This document shows, piece by piece, positions 54,113-64,000 of a DNA stretch of 64,000 bases; position 1 is the first letter of the stretch; the number at the start of each line of letters is the position of its first letter. A program made the translations under genes and the position numbers. Source of the stretch: Cladocopium goreaui (lineage: Eukaryota > Sar > Dinophyceae > Suessiales > Symbiodiniaceae); assembly GCA_947184155.2 (NCBI GenBank), contig CAMXCT020000397.1, positions 186,001 through 250,000 on the forward strand, written 5' to 3'. A model generated the notes under the pieces. The model was not told the origin of the DNA. It ran no database searches and worked only from the letters and a program-made list of their open reading frames with translations.

Positions 54113-56556
54113 TAATTGTGTTAGCCAATATTCAACTGACCATGTTGCAAATGATTTATGATTCGGTATACCGCATGAATGGAGAACTCCCGCAAAATCA
54201 TGAACTTGAATCGAGGAGAGTCTCTCGCACTGGCCTGTATTGGGCATTTGTTTCATGGCAGTGTCACAGTCCTCCCATGCACTGGAGTGATGTGTTTAGT
54301 CATATCATTTCTGCACAAATGGATTCTTAAAATCGAACCCCTAAATCCACCAGTGAATCATCATTTTACCGATTAAACATGGCCACAACTGCTGGGGATA
54401 CTCAATTTTCAGGTGCCATACCCCAAAATCATGCAGAACGGCCCCTCATGGGGGAGTGATTTTTGCTCTCAAAATGGTCAAACATACCGGTATTTACAGT
54501 GTTTTCTGACCAAAATAGGCTTAAAACCGTTACTTAGAGCAAAAAATAGAGTTCACCTCCAAAGGCTATCATATGCTGTCATAAATCACTGGCATCTACA
54601 GACTCTTGTGACAGGATCCAATTGTTCCTGTGAGGCTTGCAAAGAACTACAAACAATCAGCAACAGAAAACATTTGCTGCACAGCATGCCATAAGAATGG
54701 GTAGCTGCGCGTCTTGCAATAGAATATACAGTAGCAATAGGTGACTAGTGTGATGGAGGTGATGGAGAAATTTTATTGCTAGAAGCAATTGATATGATAT
54801 AGTTGTTTCTTCATGAACTTGTTAGACTGTTATAACTTGTTATCTGATCTGCTTTCATCGTCTCGTTTCATTGAACTCCAAATGGATTCCACAGTTGGCT
54901 TCAGGCGACGAGCTCGGGTGGCTGGGCGCAAGGGGCAGCGGCTGGCAGCGGCTGGCAGCGGCTATAGCAACCCCCCAAAAAAGTTAAGAGAGGTACCATC
55001 CAAAGCTAAAATAGTCGTAAATTGATGTAATTAATTAAATTGCTGTTTGATCTTGTTTGAAGTTCCTGTAGATCTATAATGATCTATACGCGTTGAATCT
55101 CCTACCACTATGCGGTGTGAGGAAGGCGACTAGAAGTCAAAAATCTTCGTCTGGTTTCTGACAATTTTGCCTCCCGAAACAACCGAGGACACCAACCTTT
55201 GGTTTTGTAATACCCCGTCCTTTCGAGTACTGCAGTCGGTGAGATCCTGTGTCATGACACTTTAAAGGGATGTCCAGGTAGCTCCTGAAAATTGATATTT
55301 TATAGGGTTTTGAAATGGTGATGAGAGATTTGACCAACCACAACTATTCGGGTTTGTTTGAAAATGAGCCTCAGTTATTTAACAGGGACAAACATGAGTA
55401 ATTAACCAATGTTGAAACAAACCTAAATGGGGCTGTCAACCAGCTTTTTGATGGACTTTGGAAGGGTTTATCACGGTTTATCCAAAATCCACACATATTC
55501 CATATCATGAATTGTACCCCGAAATTTCCCTTCAAAACCCAAAGTGTTGAGGTGCAGATTTGTCTGGTGGATTCGACTCAGCAACGACTTTCTGCACCTT
55601 GGAATGAAATATGCGAAACTGAGTTTCATCATTTGCAGGAGATTCTCCCACCATTTGGTTTCCCTACCAGAAATCAAGTCTTTGCGAGCATCTCCCCATG
55701 TTTCTTCATTTTTTAGACATGAAGAACTAGAGAATTTCCACTGAAATACATCAGGTGTTTCCATATTTGTCCACGAAGATATGCCTTTGCAGCAAGGTCC
55801 ACTTCCTATGCTCTTGGCGCAACTCTTGCTGTGGTGCGCATGCTGACATGGGGCACAAGGTCCCGATTTTAGTCCTGTGAGGTGTCTACCATCCTGATGG
55901 TATACGTGCTGAATGTAGTTTGCATGTGAGATCGTTCATCCCTTATCCCTAGGATTAATAGCCCTTGCATAAGGGTACCCACATGAATATAAATACGTAT
56001 ATATATATATATACACATATTTATTACTTTATTTACATATGTATGTATCAATATATATATATACACATACATAATGCAATGTATAAATATAAATGCATGT
56101 ACGTATCTCTATGTACATATCTGTATATTATGATTTTATATTATATATATATCATATGTGTATGTATGTATATATATATATATCATGTGTGTATGTATAT
56201 ATATATATGGCCCCTAATATTAGGGGGCTGGACATATTCAGAATCAAGTGAGCAAGATTTGCTACAACCTTGAGGATTGTAGGCCGTGAGCTTTGAAGAA
56301 GGCTCAGCGATCCTCGCGCCAATGAAGTATTGATTTTTAGGATCTGAAGTAGTTGAAGTTTTATAGATGTCTGGCTAGTGGTTTCAAACATGCTGAAAAA
56401 AATGTTACAGTCTATTTTCAATTTTAAGCAATATATTGTGATATTGACATATTGAGTCATACAACTATAACGGTCACATCGCTCAACCGCCAAGGACCAC
56501 CATAGATGTCCTTTTCTCACTACACCCCAGTAGTTCTTTGATGGAACAAGAGGAGT

Positions 56557-56726
56557 TACAAGGTGGTGCCCCCAAGATAGCTAAGTTGGTTTATAACTCC
56601 AATAATAGCTAAGTTGGTTTATAACTCCAATAACTATGGTTTATAGATGTTTATAGGTGATATATCTATAATGCAGTTAATGGGTTTTATAAACCAATTT
56701 ATAACTAGGGGAGCACCACCTTGTAC
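56557..56726. repeat. Foldback element, family C
   Basis: TACAAGGTGGTGCCCCCAAG ... GGAGCACCACCTTGTA. Shares its interior with 33192, plus an internal 34-bp duplication (AATAGCTAAGTTGGTTTATA). Confidence 0.85.
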
Positions 56727-57240
56727 CCATGAAACCACTGACCACATCCAGTTTTGAACGCTTGAAGTTCTCAGCGCCGGCAGATGACCAATGCGAAAAC
56801 GCATATTTCTGGTGCAACGCTGAGCTGAGAACCTCCCGTGGCCAACGGTGACACAACCGAAGATCAAAACTATTCTATAGAATCCTTTCAAAAAATGACA
56901 TAGTGCATTGTTTGATACATGTTCTTATTTCTTTGATAAATTAATATACATCTTGTAACGTTTCCGAATGGTATTTCGAGAATGCCCATTTTGAATCAGC
57001 ACAGTATAGACGATGTGTTCCCGTGCATTGGCTGTACGTTGCCCAACTCCAGCGATTTCTTGCCCCAAATGCTGCAGCGGTGCAGCTTTTCGGGGCACGT
57101 TTGAAGGACATCCACCTCACGAAGTGATTGGATGGGTGACTCGCATAAATTGTTTTCTGTTATTTGATCTGTTGATTTCAACGAGAATTCTCAACATGTC
57201 TCAAGCTTCAGGATGATCCCAATATTTTGTTGTTTTTCAG

Positions 57241-57330
57241 GGTGAAACATGTGAAACCACCAGCAATGCGCTGAATGGTTTCGGCTCAAAAAGATGGGAG
57301 CGGGTTTTTGTCTACGCCGTGCTTTCCACG
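57241..57330 (+). CDS. Exon 'GETCETTSNALNGFG'
   Basis: After TTTTTCAG: GETCETTSNALNGFGSKRWE then RVF. TC.TT.NA resembles the exon at 47383. Low to moderate support. Confidence 0.4.
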
Positions 57331-58015
57331 GTGCCGTGGGTTTCCGTTCTCGACGTTTTGAATGGAAAGGATGGGTTGCTAGGCCCGGCTAGGCTGAAAA
57401 TGCAGGGATATCAGGCTAGGCTGAAAATGGATATGAGACCTTATGAGGCACCACGGGAAATCACGGGAAGATGACAAGTTTATCAAATATTATCAAATGC
57501 CGCATGGCAGTTTCCATGGCCATAGACTCGATAAATTCCACATAGAGAAGCCAACCCAAATCTCAGGAAAATTTAAAAAGACGGCGACTGAGACTTCTTG
57601 TGATATGAACAGACCTTCTTGATATTTAAATATATTTAATGCAGATATACATATGATATACACCGGAGAAAAAAAAACGAATTGATATTACCTTGTCAGA
57701 ATTCCCAAGAAGTGACAGGTTATTGCAACGGAATTTTAATATGTCACAGTGGGGCAAGTGTTCGACGGGTTTGGACGTAGACCTGGTTCGCGACTTGCAC
57801 TCAAAGAGACTTTGGAAAGCCTAAGGAAACCATAAAAGAGCAAAGGTGTACCAAAGCGCCAACTATTACTTAGATGAGATATTTGTGACGAAGTATGTTC
57901 TCTTTGTATACGCACACTTTTATGTACCGCATGATAGATATGATCTATATATTATATTATATTATATTATTATATTATATAACATTAACATTATCTATAC
58001 AATAGATACCTTCCG

Positions 58016-58131
58016 CTAATCAAACATGGCAATTGAAAGTGAGCACTACATTTATATATTATTTCCCCACTACTGTAAAACCACCATTTTTGAGTGATTT
58101 CCGATTGCCACGTTTGATTACTGGAGGTCAT
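58016..58131. repeat. Foldback element (TAATCAAACATGGCAAT arms)
   Basis: CTAATCAAACATGGCAATTGAAAGT faces ATTTCCGATTGCCACGTTTGATTA. Confidence 0.75.
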
Positions 58132-58471
58132 ATGATCATATCATATATGATCTGCGTTGTTCCAACAGATTCATGAAGAGAATCGTAACATGCCTTAGCT
58201 CCTAGATGCCCGGCTGCCCGGCTCCAAGATTGCATCGGAATTCATCTCATCCGCAGTTATGAGGCAACTATATCTGGTAAGGAACCCATTACGGGCACCA
58301 CAACTGTCCTGCAGAATTGCAGCCTTAAACGCCTTAAATGATTCAAATGCCTCATATGATGCACAGCAAATTGCTTCAGGATTCTTGCTAGACATCGGTT
58401 GAGAGGAGTTCATCGGAAACATAAAATGAAACGCACACTCTGACTTCAATGCAAAGCTATAAACCTAGCAG

Positions 58472-58552
58472 CCATGTCCGATACAAGCTGGGGCTGCCAA
58501 AGCGTCGAGGACAAACGCTGCACGTCCGATGCAGGGCTCAGTTTTGTTGAAA
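58472..58552 (+). CDS. Possible Cys exon
   Basis: SDTSWGCQSVEDKRCTSDAG then LSFVEM after CCTAG. W.C....D.RC spacing is module-like. Weak. Confidence 0.35.
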
Positions 58553-58699
58553 TGAGATATCGCAAGTATCGACCGGATGTGGTTTGTTTGGGGTAACATC
58601 ATGTGAGCAATCCCCATGAAATTTATGAAATCCTACCGTTGATGCTAAAAAAACATGTTTATAAGTTTTACATGTTTCCCCCACTTCCATCCATTGGAC

Positions 58700-58786
58700 G
58701 GACGGCTTTCGCACGTTCAGCGCCGTTGACTCCGGAGGAATGCGCAGTGCCAACCTGGGACCATGCTGTAGGTGCGGGAAGCTGAA
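58700..58786 (+). CDS. Possible exon
   Basis: Frame ARSAPLTPEECAVPTWDHAV ends in TGA at 58783. LTPEECAVPTWD recalls the C..P.YD linker. Weak. Confidence 0.25.
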
Positions 58787-59251
58787 GGGACAATTAACTA
58801 TAGCTGTAGTGAATAGTCTAGTCAATAGCAAGTAATTAATCACCAGATGATAAGTAAGAGATTAATTGACAAATCATGATAGTGAATTTGTACAGAATTA
58901 GTAATGATTAGAGTAGTATTCAAGTAGCCAATACGGTCATTAGTCAATTAAAACTAAGTTGTTTTTTAGCAAGTTAACTAATAGTCAATTATAGTCTAGT
59001 CAATAGCAAGTTATGTATGTAATGACTGTAGTCCTCAGTGTTTAGTAGTTAATATATGTTAATAGCAATCAATAATCGCAATTATATTTAGTAATTATCT
59101 TTACAAAGTACATGATGAGCCAGTAACTATGCCGAAAATGATACAAGTAGTTACTAGTATAGTTACTAGTATAGTTACTAGTATAGTTACTAGTAATCAC
59201 TTCAATAAAGAGATTTTAGTATACAAAGAGCTCTGTCTGTATATGCAGATT

Positions 59252-59380
59252 GGCATGTGTGCAGAGAGATACATACCAATCCCATGCGAGGACCAGTCAT
59301 GCAGTCCTACATTCCCAGAATTCGTTGACGGAAACATCTGCGGGAAACACCCCGGCAGCCAACCAGCCAGTGTCCTATAG
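59252..59380 (+). CDS. Possible Cys exon
   Basis: MCAERYIPIPCEDQSCSPTF then PEFVDGNICGKHPGSQPAS; four Cys, TAG at 59378. Downstream of a TAGTTACTAG short tandem repeat (59149-59192). Confidence 0.35.
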   Translation, partial: GMCAERYIPIPCEDQSCSPTFPEFVDGNICGKHPGSQPASVL

Positions 59381-59637
59381 ATTTTCCCAAAGCCAATGAT
59401 GATCATCTTTGGTGATGGTCCCAATCCCATTCAATCATATTAAATCCCCGTGGTCGATGGCTACAATCCAGTTCTAATCCACGGCCAGGTCAACTGATGG
59501 TGGCTGCGCCATGGGCATGTTTAACGATGCTGGATGAGATCCGGGTCATCCGGGTCATCCGTGAGAAATTTCCATGGGGGTCACATGGGGTAACTATCCC
59601 AAAATCGCAGACGTCGTCAGGTGAGTGATCCGATTTA

Positions 59638-59746
59638 CCCAGATGCGAAGCATGGTGCTGGAATATGCACACCTACAAAACTGGGTTATAAATATGGGGG
59701 TAAATGTGGAGGTGTGCATATTCCAGCACCATGGTTCGCATCTGGG
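59638..59746. repeat. Near-perfect 37-bp-arm hairpin
   Basis: CCCAGATGCGAAGCATGGTGC.. (59638-59674) is the complement of 59710-59746 with one mismatch. Confidence 0.9.
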
Positions 59747-60493
59747 AATCTAGAACCATGAGAATTTTCAAGCGAATGGATGATTTGGATGAGAGTGGAT
59801 GGATTTGGTGTCCTTATCTACTGCTTTTGAATAACTAAAGATCAACTCTTACATCAACTTACTAAGGTGCTTCTCCCGTGAAGGTACAGAAGTTATCACA
59901 ATTCCTGGGATGAACTGCCAAGACTTGGGACCCTTGGGAGCCTTGGGAGCCCTTAGCGAAGCCTTCGCGCCAGTCTGGCATGTGGCTGGTCTTCGTTTTT
60001 CTGGGCAGCTGCTTGGACCAAGTCAGGATCTGGTGCGAAGCTGCTGGGAGGTCCATGCACGGTCCTTGGAGGTCCATGCTTTTCCAGGGCTTCAACAGCT
60101 AAACTGAAGCCTAGACATCACCATTTTTGGGTGATTAGATGCTTTTAGTAATTGTGAACTCCCCTGTTCAGTGGATATAGAAAAAAAATCTGGAACCCTG
60201 CAAAGCAAAGGTATTTATCAGGAGCTTCCTTGCCAAGGTACAGCAATTTTGGAGGATTCAGGGTCCGCAATCTTGACAAGCACCCACACTTGGGGATAAT
60301 AACAATTCCCCAAATGAACCAAAATCCCACAGATGATACAGATATATTCAGATGGTTTTTGTTTACAGATACCAGTAGGATCAAATAGTGCTGCCATTCA
60401 AAGTTGCCTGGGTGCCCATTCCTTAAGGGTAGCCATCAATCACACAATGAAGTTTTAAGACCACGAAACAAAGGAACACCATTTCCAGTCATG

Positions 60494-60576
60494 TACCCTC
60501 TGGTAATTTAACATAGCTATTGAAAATGGCCCATTTATAGTGATTTTCAGTAGCTATGTTAGTTTACCAGAGGGTA
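60494..60576. repeat. Foldback element, family A, compact (83 bp)
   Basis: TACCCTCTGGTAATTTAACATAGC ... GCTATGTTAGTTTACCAGAGGGTA; the cleanest termini of the family (TACCCTCTGG). Confidence 0.9.
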
Positions 60577-60752
60577 TTTGATAGTTTTTTTAATTAAAAA
60601 AAAGACCATGGTTTCGTGGACCAAATGATTCTATCATTAAAATTGATGCAAACGAACTTCCTGGTGAAGCTGGGTGGATTTTCCCGAGCAAACTGAGCAA
60701 ACCAATTCACTGAAAAATATCCAATTCAATATCCTGTAATCCATGAAATATC

Positions 60753-61962
60753 CTATTAACACCTATTAACATCTATTAACACCTATTAACACCTATTAAC
60801 ATCTATTAACATCTATTAACACCTATTAACATTTGTTAACATCTGTTAACACCTATTAACATCTATTAACATCTATTACCACCTATTAACATCTATTAAC
60901 ATCTATTAACATCTATTAACATCTATTAACATCTATTAACACCTATTAACATCTATTAACAGCTATTAACACCTATTAACATCTATTAACAGCTATTAAC
61001 ATCTATTAACATCTATTAACATCTATTACCACCTATTAACATCTATTAACAGCTATTAACATCTATTAACATCTATTAACATCTATTACCACCTATTAAC
61101 ATCTATTAACAGCTATTAACATCTATTAACATCTATTAACATCTATTACCACCTATTAACATCTATTAACAGCTATTAACATCTATTAACAGCTATTAAC
61201 ATCTATTAACATCTATTAACATCTATTAACATCTATTAACATCTATTAACAGCTATTAACATCTATTAACAGCTATTAACATCTATTAACATCTATTAAC
61301 ATCTATTAACACCTATTAACACCTATTAACATCTATTAACATCTATTAACACCTATTAACATCTATTAACATCTAGTAACATCTATTAACATCTATTAAC
61401 ATCTATTAACATCTATTAACATCTATTAACACCTATTAACACCTATTAACATCTATTAACAGCTATTAACATATTAACATCTATTAACATCTATTAACAT
61501 CTATTAACATCTATTAACATCTATTAACATCTATTAACATCTATTAACATCTATTAACACCTATTAACATCTATTAACAGCTATTAACATCTATTAACAT
61601 CTATTAACATCTATTAACATCTATTAACATCTATTAACACCTATTAACGCCTATTAACAGCTATTAACATCTATTAACACCTATTAACATCTATTAACAT
61701 CTAGTAACAGCTATTAACACCTATTAACATTAACATCTATTAACATCTATTAACACCTATTAACACCTATTAACACCTATTAACATCTATTAACATCTAT
61801 TAACACCTATTAACATCTATTAACATCTATTAACATCTATTAACACCTATTAACATCTATTAACATCTATTAACATCTATTAACATCTATTAACCGATTA
61901 ACATTTATTAACAGCTATTAACATCTATTAACATCTATTAACATCTATTAACATCTATTAAC
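60753..61962. repeat. ATCTATTAAC decamer satellite, about 120 units
   Basis: Units ATCTATTAAC, ACCTATTAAC, AGCTATTAAC and ATCTATTACC. A 60-bp higher-order unit (6 decamers starting ATCTATTACC) occurs three times in succession from 61021 to 61200. Register breaks occur near 61470 and 61728 (shortened ATATTAAC/ATTAAC units). Confidence 0.97.
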
Positions 61963-62124
61963 ATTGAATCCCGATTTTTGTGGCAAGTCCCCATGACAGT
62001 TGGTCCAAAAAACTCGGCTGTGGAGCTTGGACTTCCATTGCCGGGATTGAATCCTGAGATCCCAATAGAAGGGCCCGCCGAAAAAATGTGGCCACCTATA
62101 TACTTGATATTATATCCTAATATA

Positions 62125-63005
62125 ATCCCGATAGATATATAGTGTATATATATATAGTATATGTAGTATATATAGTATATATAGTATATATATAGTATAT
62201 AATATATATATATATATAGTATATATAGTATATAATATATATATAGTATATATAGTATATATAGTATATATAGTATATATAGTATATATAGTATATATAG
62301 TATATATAGTATATATAGTATATATAGTATATATAGTATTTATGTTATATATAATATATATAGTATATGTATAGTATATAGATAGTATATATATATAGTG
62401 TATATATAGTTTATACATAGTATATATATATAGTATGTAAATATATAGTGTTTATATATAGTATATATATAGTATATATATATAGTATATATATAGTGTA
62501 TAGATATAGTTTATGTATAGTATATATATAATATAGCATATATATAATATAGTGTGTATATATATATACAGTATATATATATATATACATATAGTATTTA
62601 TATAGAGTATATATAGTGTATATATATATAGTGTGTATATATATATATAGTATATATAGTGTGTATATATATAGTGTATTTATATAGTATATGCATAGTG
62701 TATATATACAGTGTATATATATAATATATATACTATATATAGTATATATATAGTATTTTTTATAGTGTATACATATATATAGTATATGTAGTGTAGTGTG
62801 TATATATATAGTATATGTAGTGTTGTGTGTTTATATATAGTATATAAATAGTATTTAGAGAAAGAGTATGTACATATATATATAGTATATATATAGTGTA
62901 TCTATATAGTATATATATAGTGTATATATATAGTATATATATATAGTATATATATAGTATATAAGTATAGTATATATGTACGTATACATACATTTATATA
63001 TATAT
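62125..63005. repeat. TATATAGTA satellite, about 0.88 kb
   Basis: Units of 8-12 bp (TATATAGTATA), with GTGTATATATA variants. The minus-strand YTIYTIYTI frames are artefacts. Confidence 0.95.
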
Positions 63006-63107
63006 ATACATATTTGATTATAGGATCCCTCAAATCATTCCCTTGGCTAAGTTTGCTGGACCAGCCTGACTCCTTTGATCGACTTTGACTTCCGGAGCAC
63101 CTTCGGA

Positions 63108-63190
63108 AGATACCAGCCTCTTGCCGCGAGGAACTAGAGGAACTTGGGGAGAGATGTGCCACGGTGAAACGGAAGTTCGTTGGATTTAAT
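63108..63190 (+). CDS. Possible exon after the TATAG satellite
   Basis: CREELEELGERCATVKRKFV then G. Helical with two Cys. The acceptor could be GCCGCGAG. Weak. Confidence 0.3.
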
Positions 63191-63199
63191 GGGACAAAC

Positions 63200-64000
63200 A
63201 TTGTGATTTTATGATTTTTAATGATTTTGTTGGTATCTTAAAAAGGGGATATATAACATTATATAACCAACTATAGTCAAACGTTGGAGGATATAACAAT
63301 TTTTACCATGTTTTTGAAACATGTATAGCCTGTCTTTGGGGGATGGTCATAAAACGATGAATCCCATGGTCAAAACCCAATGGCACCCTACTATATTCTA
63401 CCAAAAAATAGGTGGAAATATGGATGTTTATCCCTGAAAAACCTAAGGTATATCATAGCAAACTTGATCTACGAGGAAAAAAATGGGGGGAGAACGAAAA
63501 AAAGGAAAAAAGGATCAACCAGGGGGATTCAAGACATGAGGATATGACATGACGTTGAACTCATGGGATTTTGTTTTAGGGAAAAACGATGTTTTTTACC
63601 GCTAGAAAAACGGTGGTAAAAACCCAATAAACTCCAATAGTCTCCTGTAGATTTTCTTAACTAAACCAATGCATTCATGGACCTGATGATCTCTGCCTTG
63701 AATTTTGAGGTTGTCGCACAATTTTCAGACAAACCCTGGTTCTCAACGGGTGGAATTTGGTGTTGTGGGGCCCAATCGATTTGAATGCCTGTTTTGGAAG
63801 AAAACTCATCGCTGATTTGGGGGCCCTCAAATTTTTGGCAAACATAGTAAGCATATGTAAGCATAGTAATATCCCCATTATTATTGGTTGTCACACATCC
63901 TATCACATGCTGCATGTCCCGTGGCGTTTCGAGTGTGGCAAAATGCTGCGTGAGCTTTCCCAGGTATGGCCTCGCATCGGCGGGCCTTGGAGCGGGTCTG
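63200..64000. other. No supported feature to the window end
   Basis: AT-rich. Minus-strand frames at 63661-63915 have no recognisable content. GC-rich sequence resumes at about 63915 and may be the start of another exon cut by the edge. Confidence 0.35.

Larger units (their letters stand above)
53640..57235. other. Long stretch without a supported gene
   Basis: Holds foldback elements at 53987 and 56557 and TA-rich DNA at 55990-56210. Frames at 54413-54694, 54813-55025 and 55507-55764 were examined and show no recognisable domain or splice context. Confidence 0.35.

Noticed and set aside
58195-58449. Minus-strand frame of 84 codons
   Set aside because: Balanced composition but no recognisable motif and no partner exons on that strand.
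62110-62993. Minus-strand YTIYTIYTI frames
   Set aside because: Reading of the TATAG satellite; no coding character.
1-64000. CRISPR arrays, bacterial operons, insertion sequences
   Set aside because: Repeats found are tandem or foldback without unique equal-length spacers. No bacterial gene organisation or ribosome-binding pattern is present.

Overview
The window looks like nuclear DNA of a dinoflagellate, most likely a symbiodiniacean or related suessialean. The case is indirect but consistent. Short exons are scattered through very long introns. Several introns can only be joined in frame with GA (or GC) donor dinucleotides, a known dinoflagellate trait. A C5-cytosine methyltransferase is tied to a mobile element. 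There are degenerate TTTAGGG repeats and a very heavy load of micro- and minisatellites. No prokaryotic operon structure, rRNA or convincing tRNA was seen.

Layout. (1) About 1-7.2 kb: an intron-containing mobile element whose visible exons join into one reading path of about 1,500 codons: C5-DNA methyltransferase, AT-hook linker, helix-turn-helix region, DDE/D transposase, acidic tail. Its 5' end lies outside the window and one exon carries a frameshift. (2) About 7.3-10.3 kb: five short exons that recur in the same order at 47.6-50.8 kb (GSDAK.., STMIF.IDNQG, VCEQLKKMVK.., VN.[DE]I.T.., AGIT..), i.e. two paralogous gene blocks in direct orientation 40 kb apart. (3) About 10.5-17.8 kb: mostly non-coding, with foldback elements, a telomere-like patch, some open but unassigned reading frames and a 457-bp tandem repeat. 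(4) About 17.9-47.2 kb: one very long (or several tandem) + strand gene(s) made of many 60-200-bp exons that encode a repeated cysteine-rich module (KCTD..YS.YC....GCP..C...E..C....YD..G ... ETCV....CPCG.N...C). It looks extracellular, but no known family was recognised. (5) Sitting among those exons at 37.9-39.5 kb: a FNIP-type leucine-rich repeat array followed by an exon with the catalytic DYDGD motif of eukaryotic (RDR/QDE-1 type) RNA-dependent RNA polymerases. (6) 42.98-45.8 kb: a 158-162-bp satellite of about 18 units. (7) 47-63 kb: the second paralogous block, further isolated exon candidates and large satellites (GATA-like 52.7-53.6, decamer 60.75-61.97, TATAG 62.1-63.0 kb).

At least three families of roughly 80-170-bp foldback elements (MITE- or introner-like) occur throughout the introns. 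Exon coordinates in the multi-exon genes are read by eye from frame, cysteine pattern and AG/GT-GA-GC dinucleotides. They should be taken as approximate unless stated.
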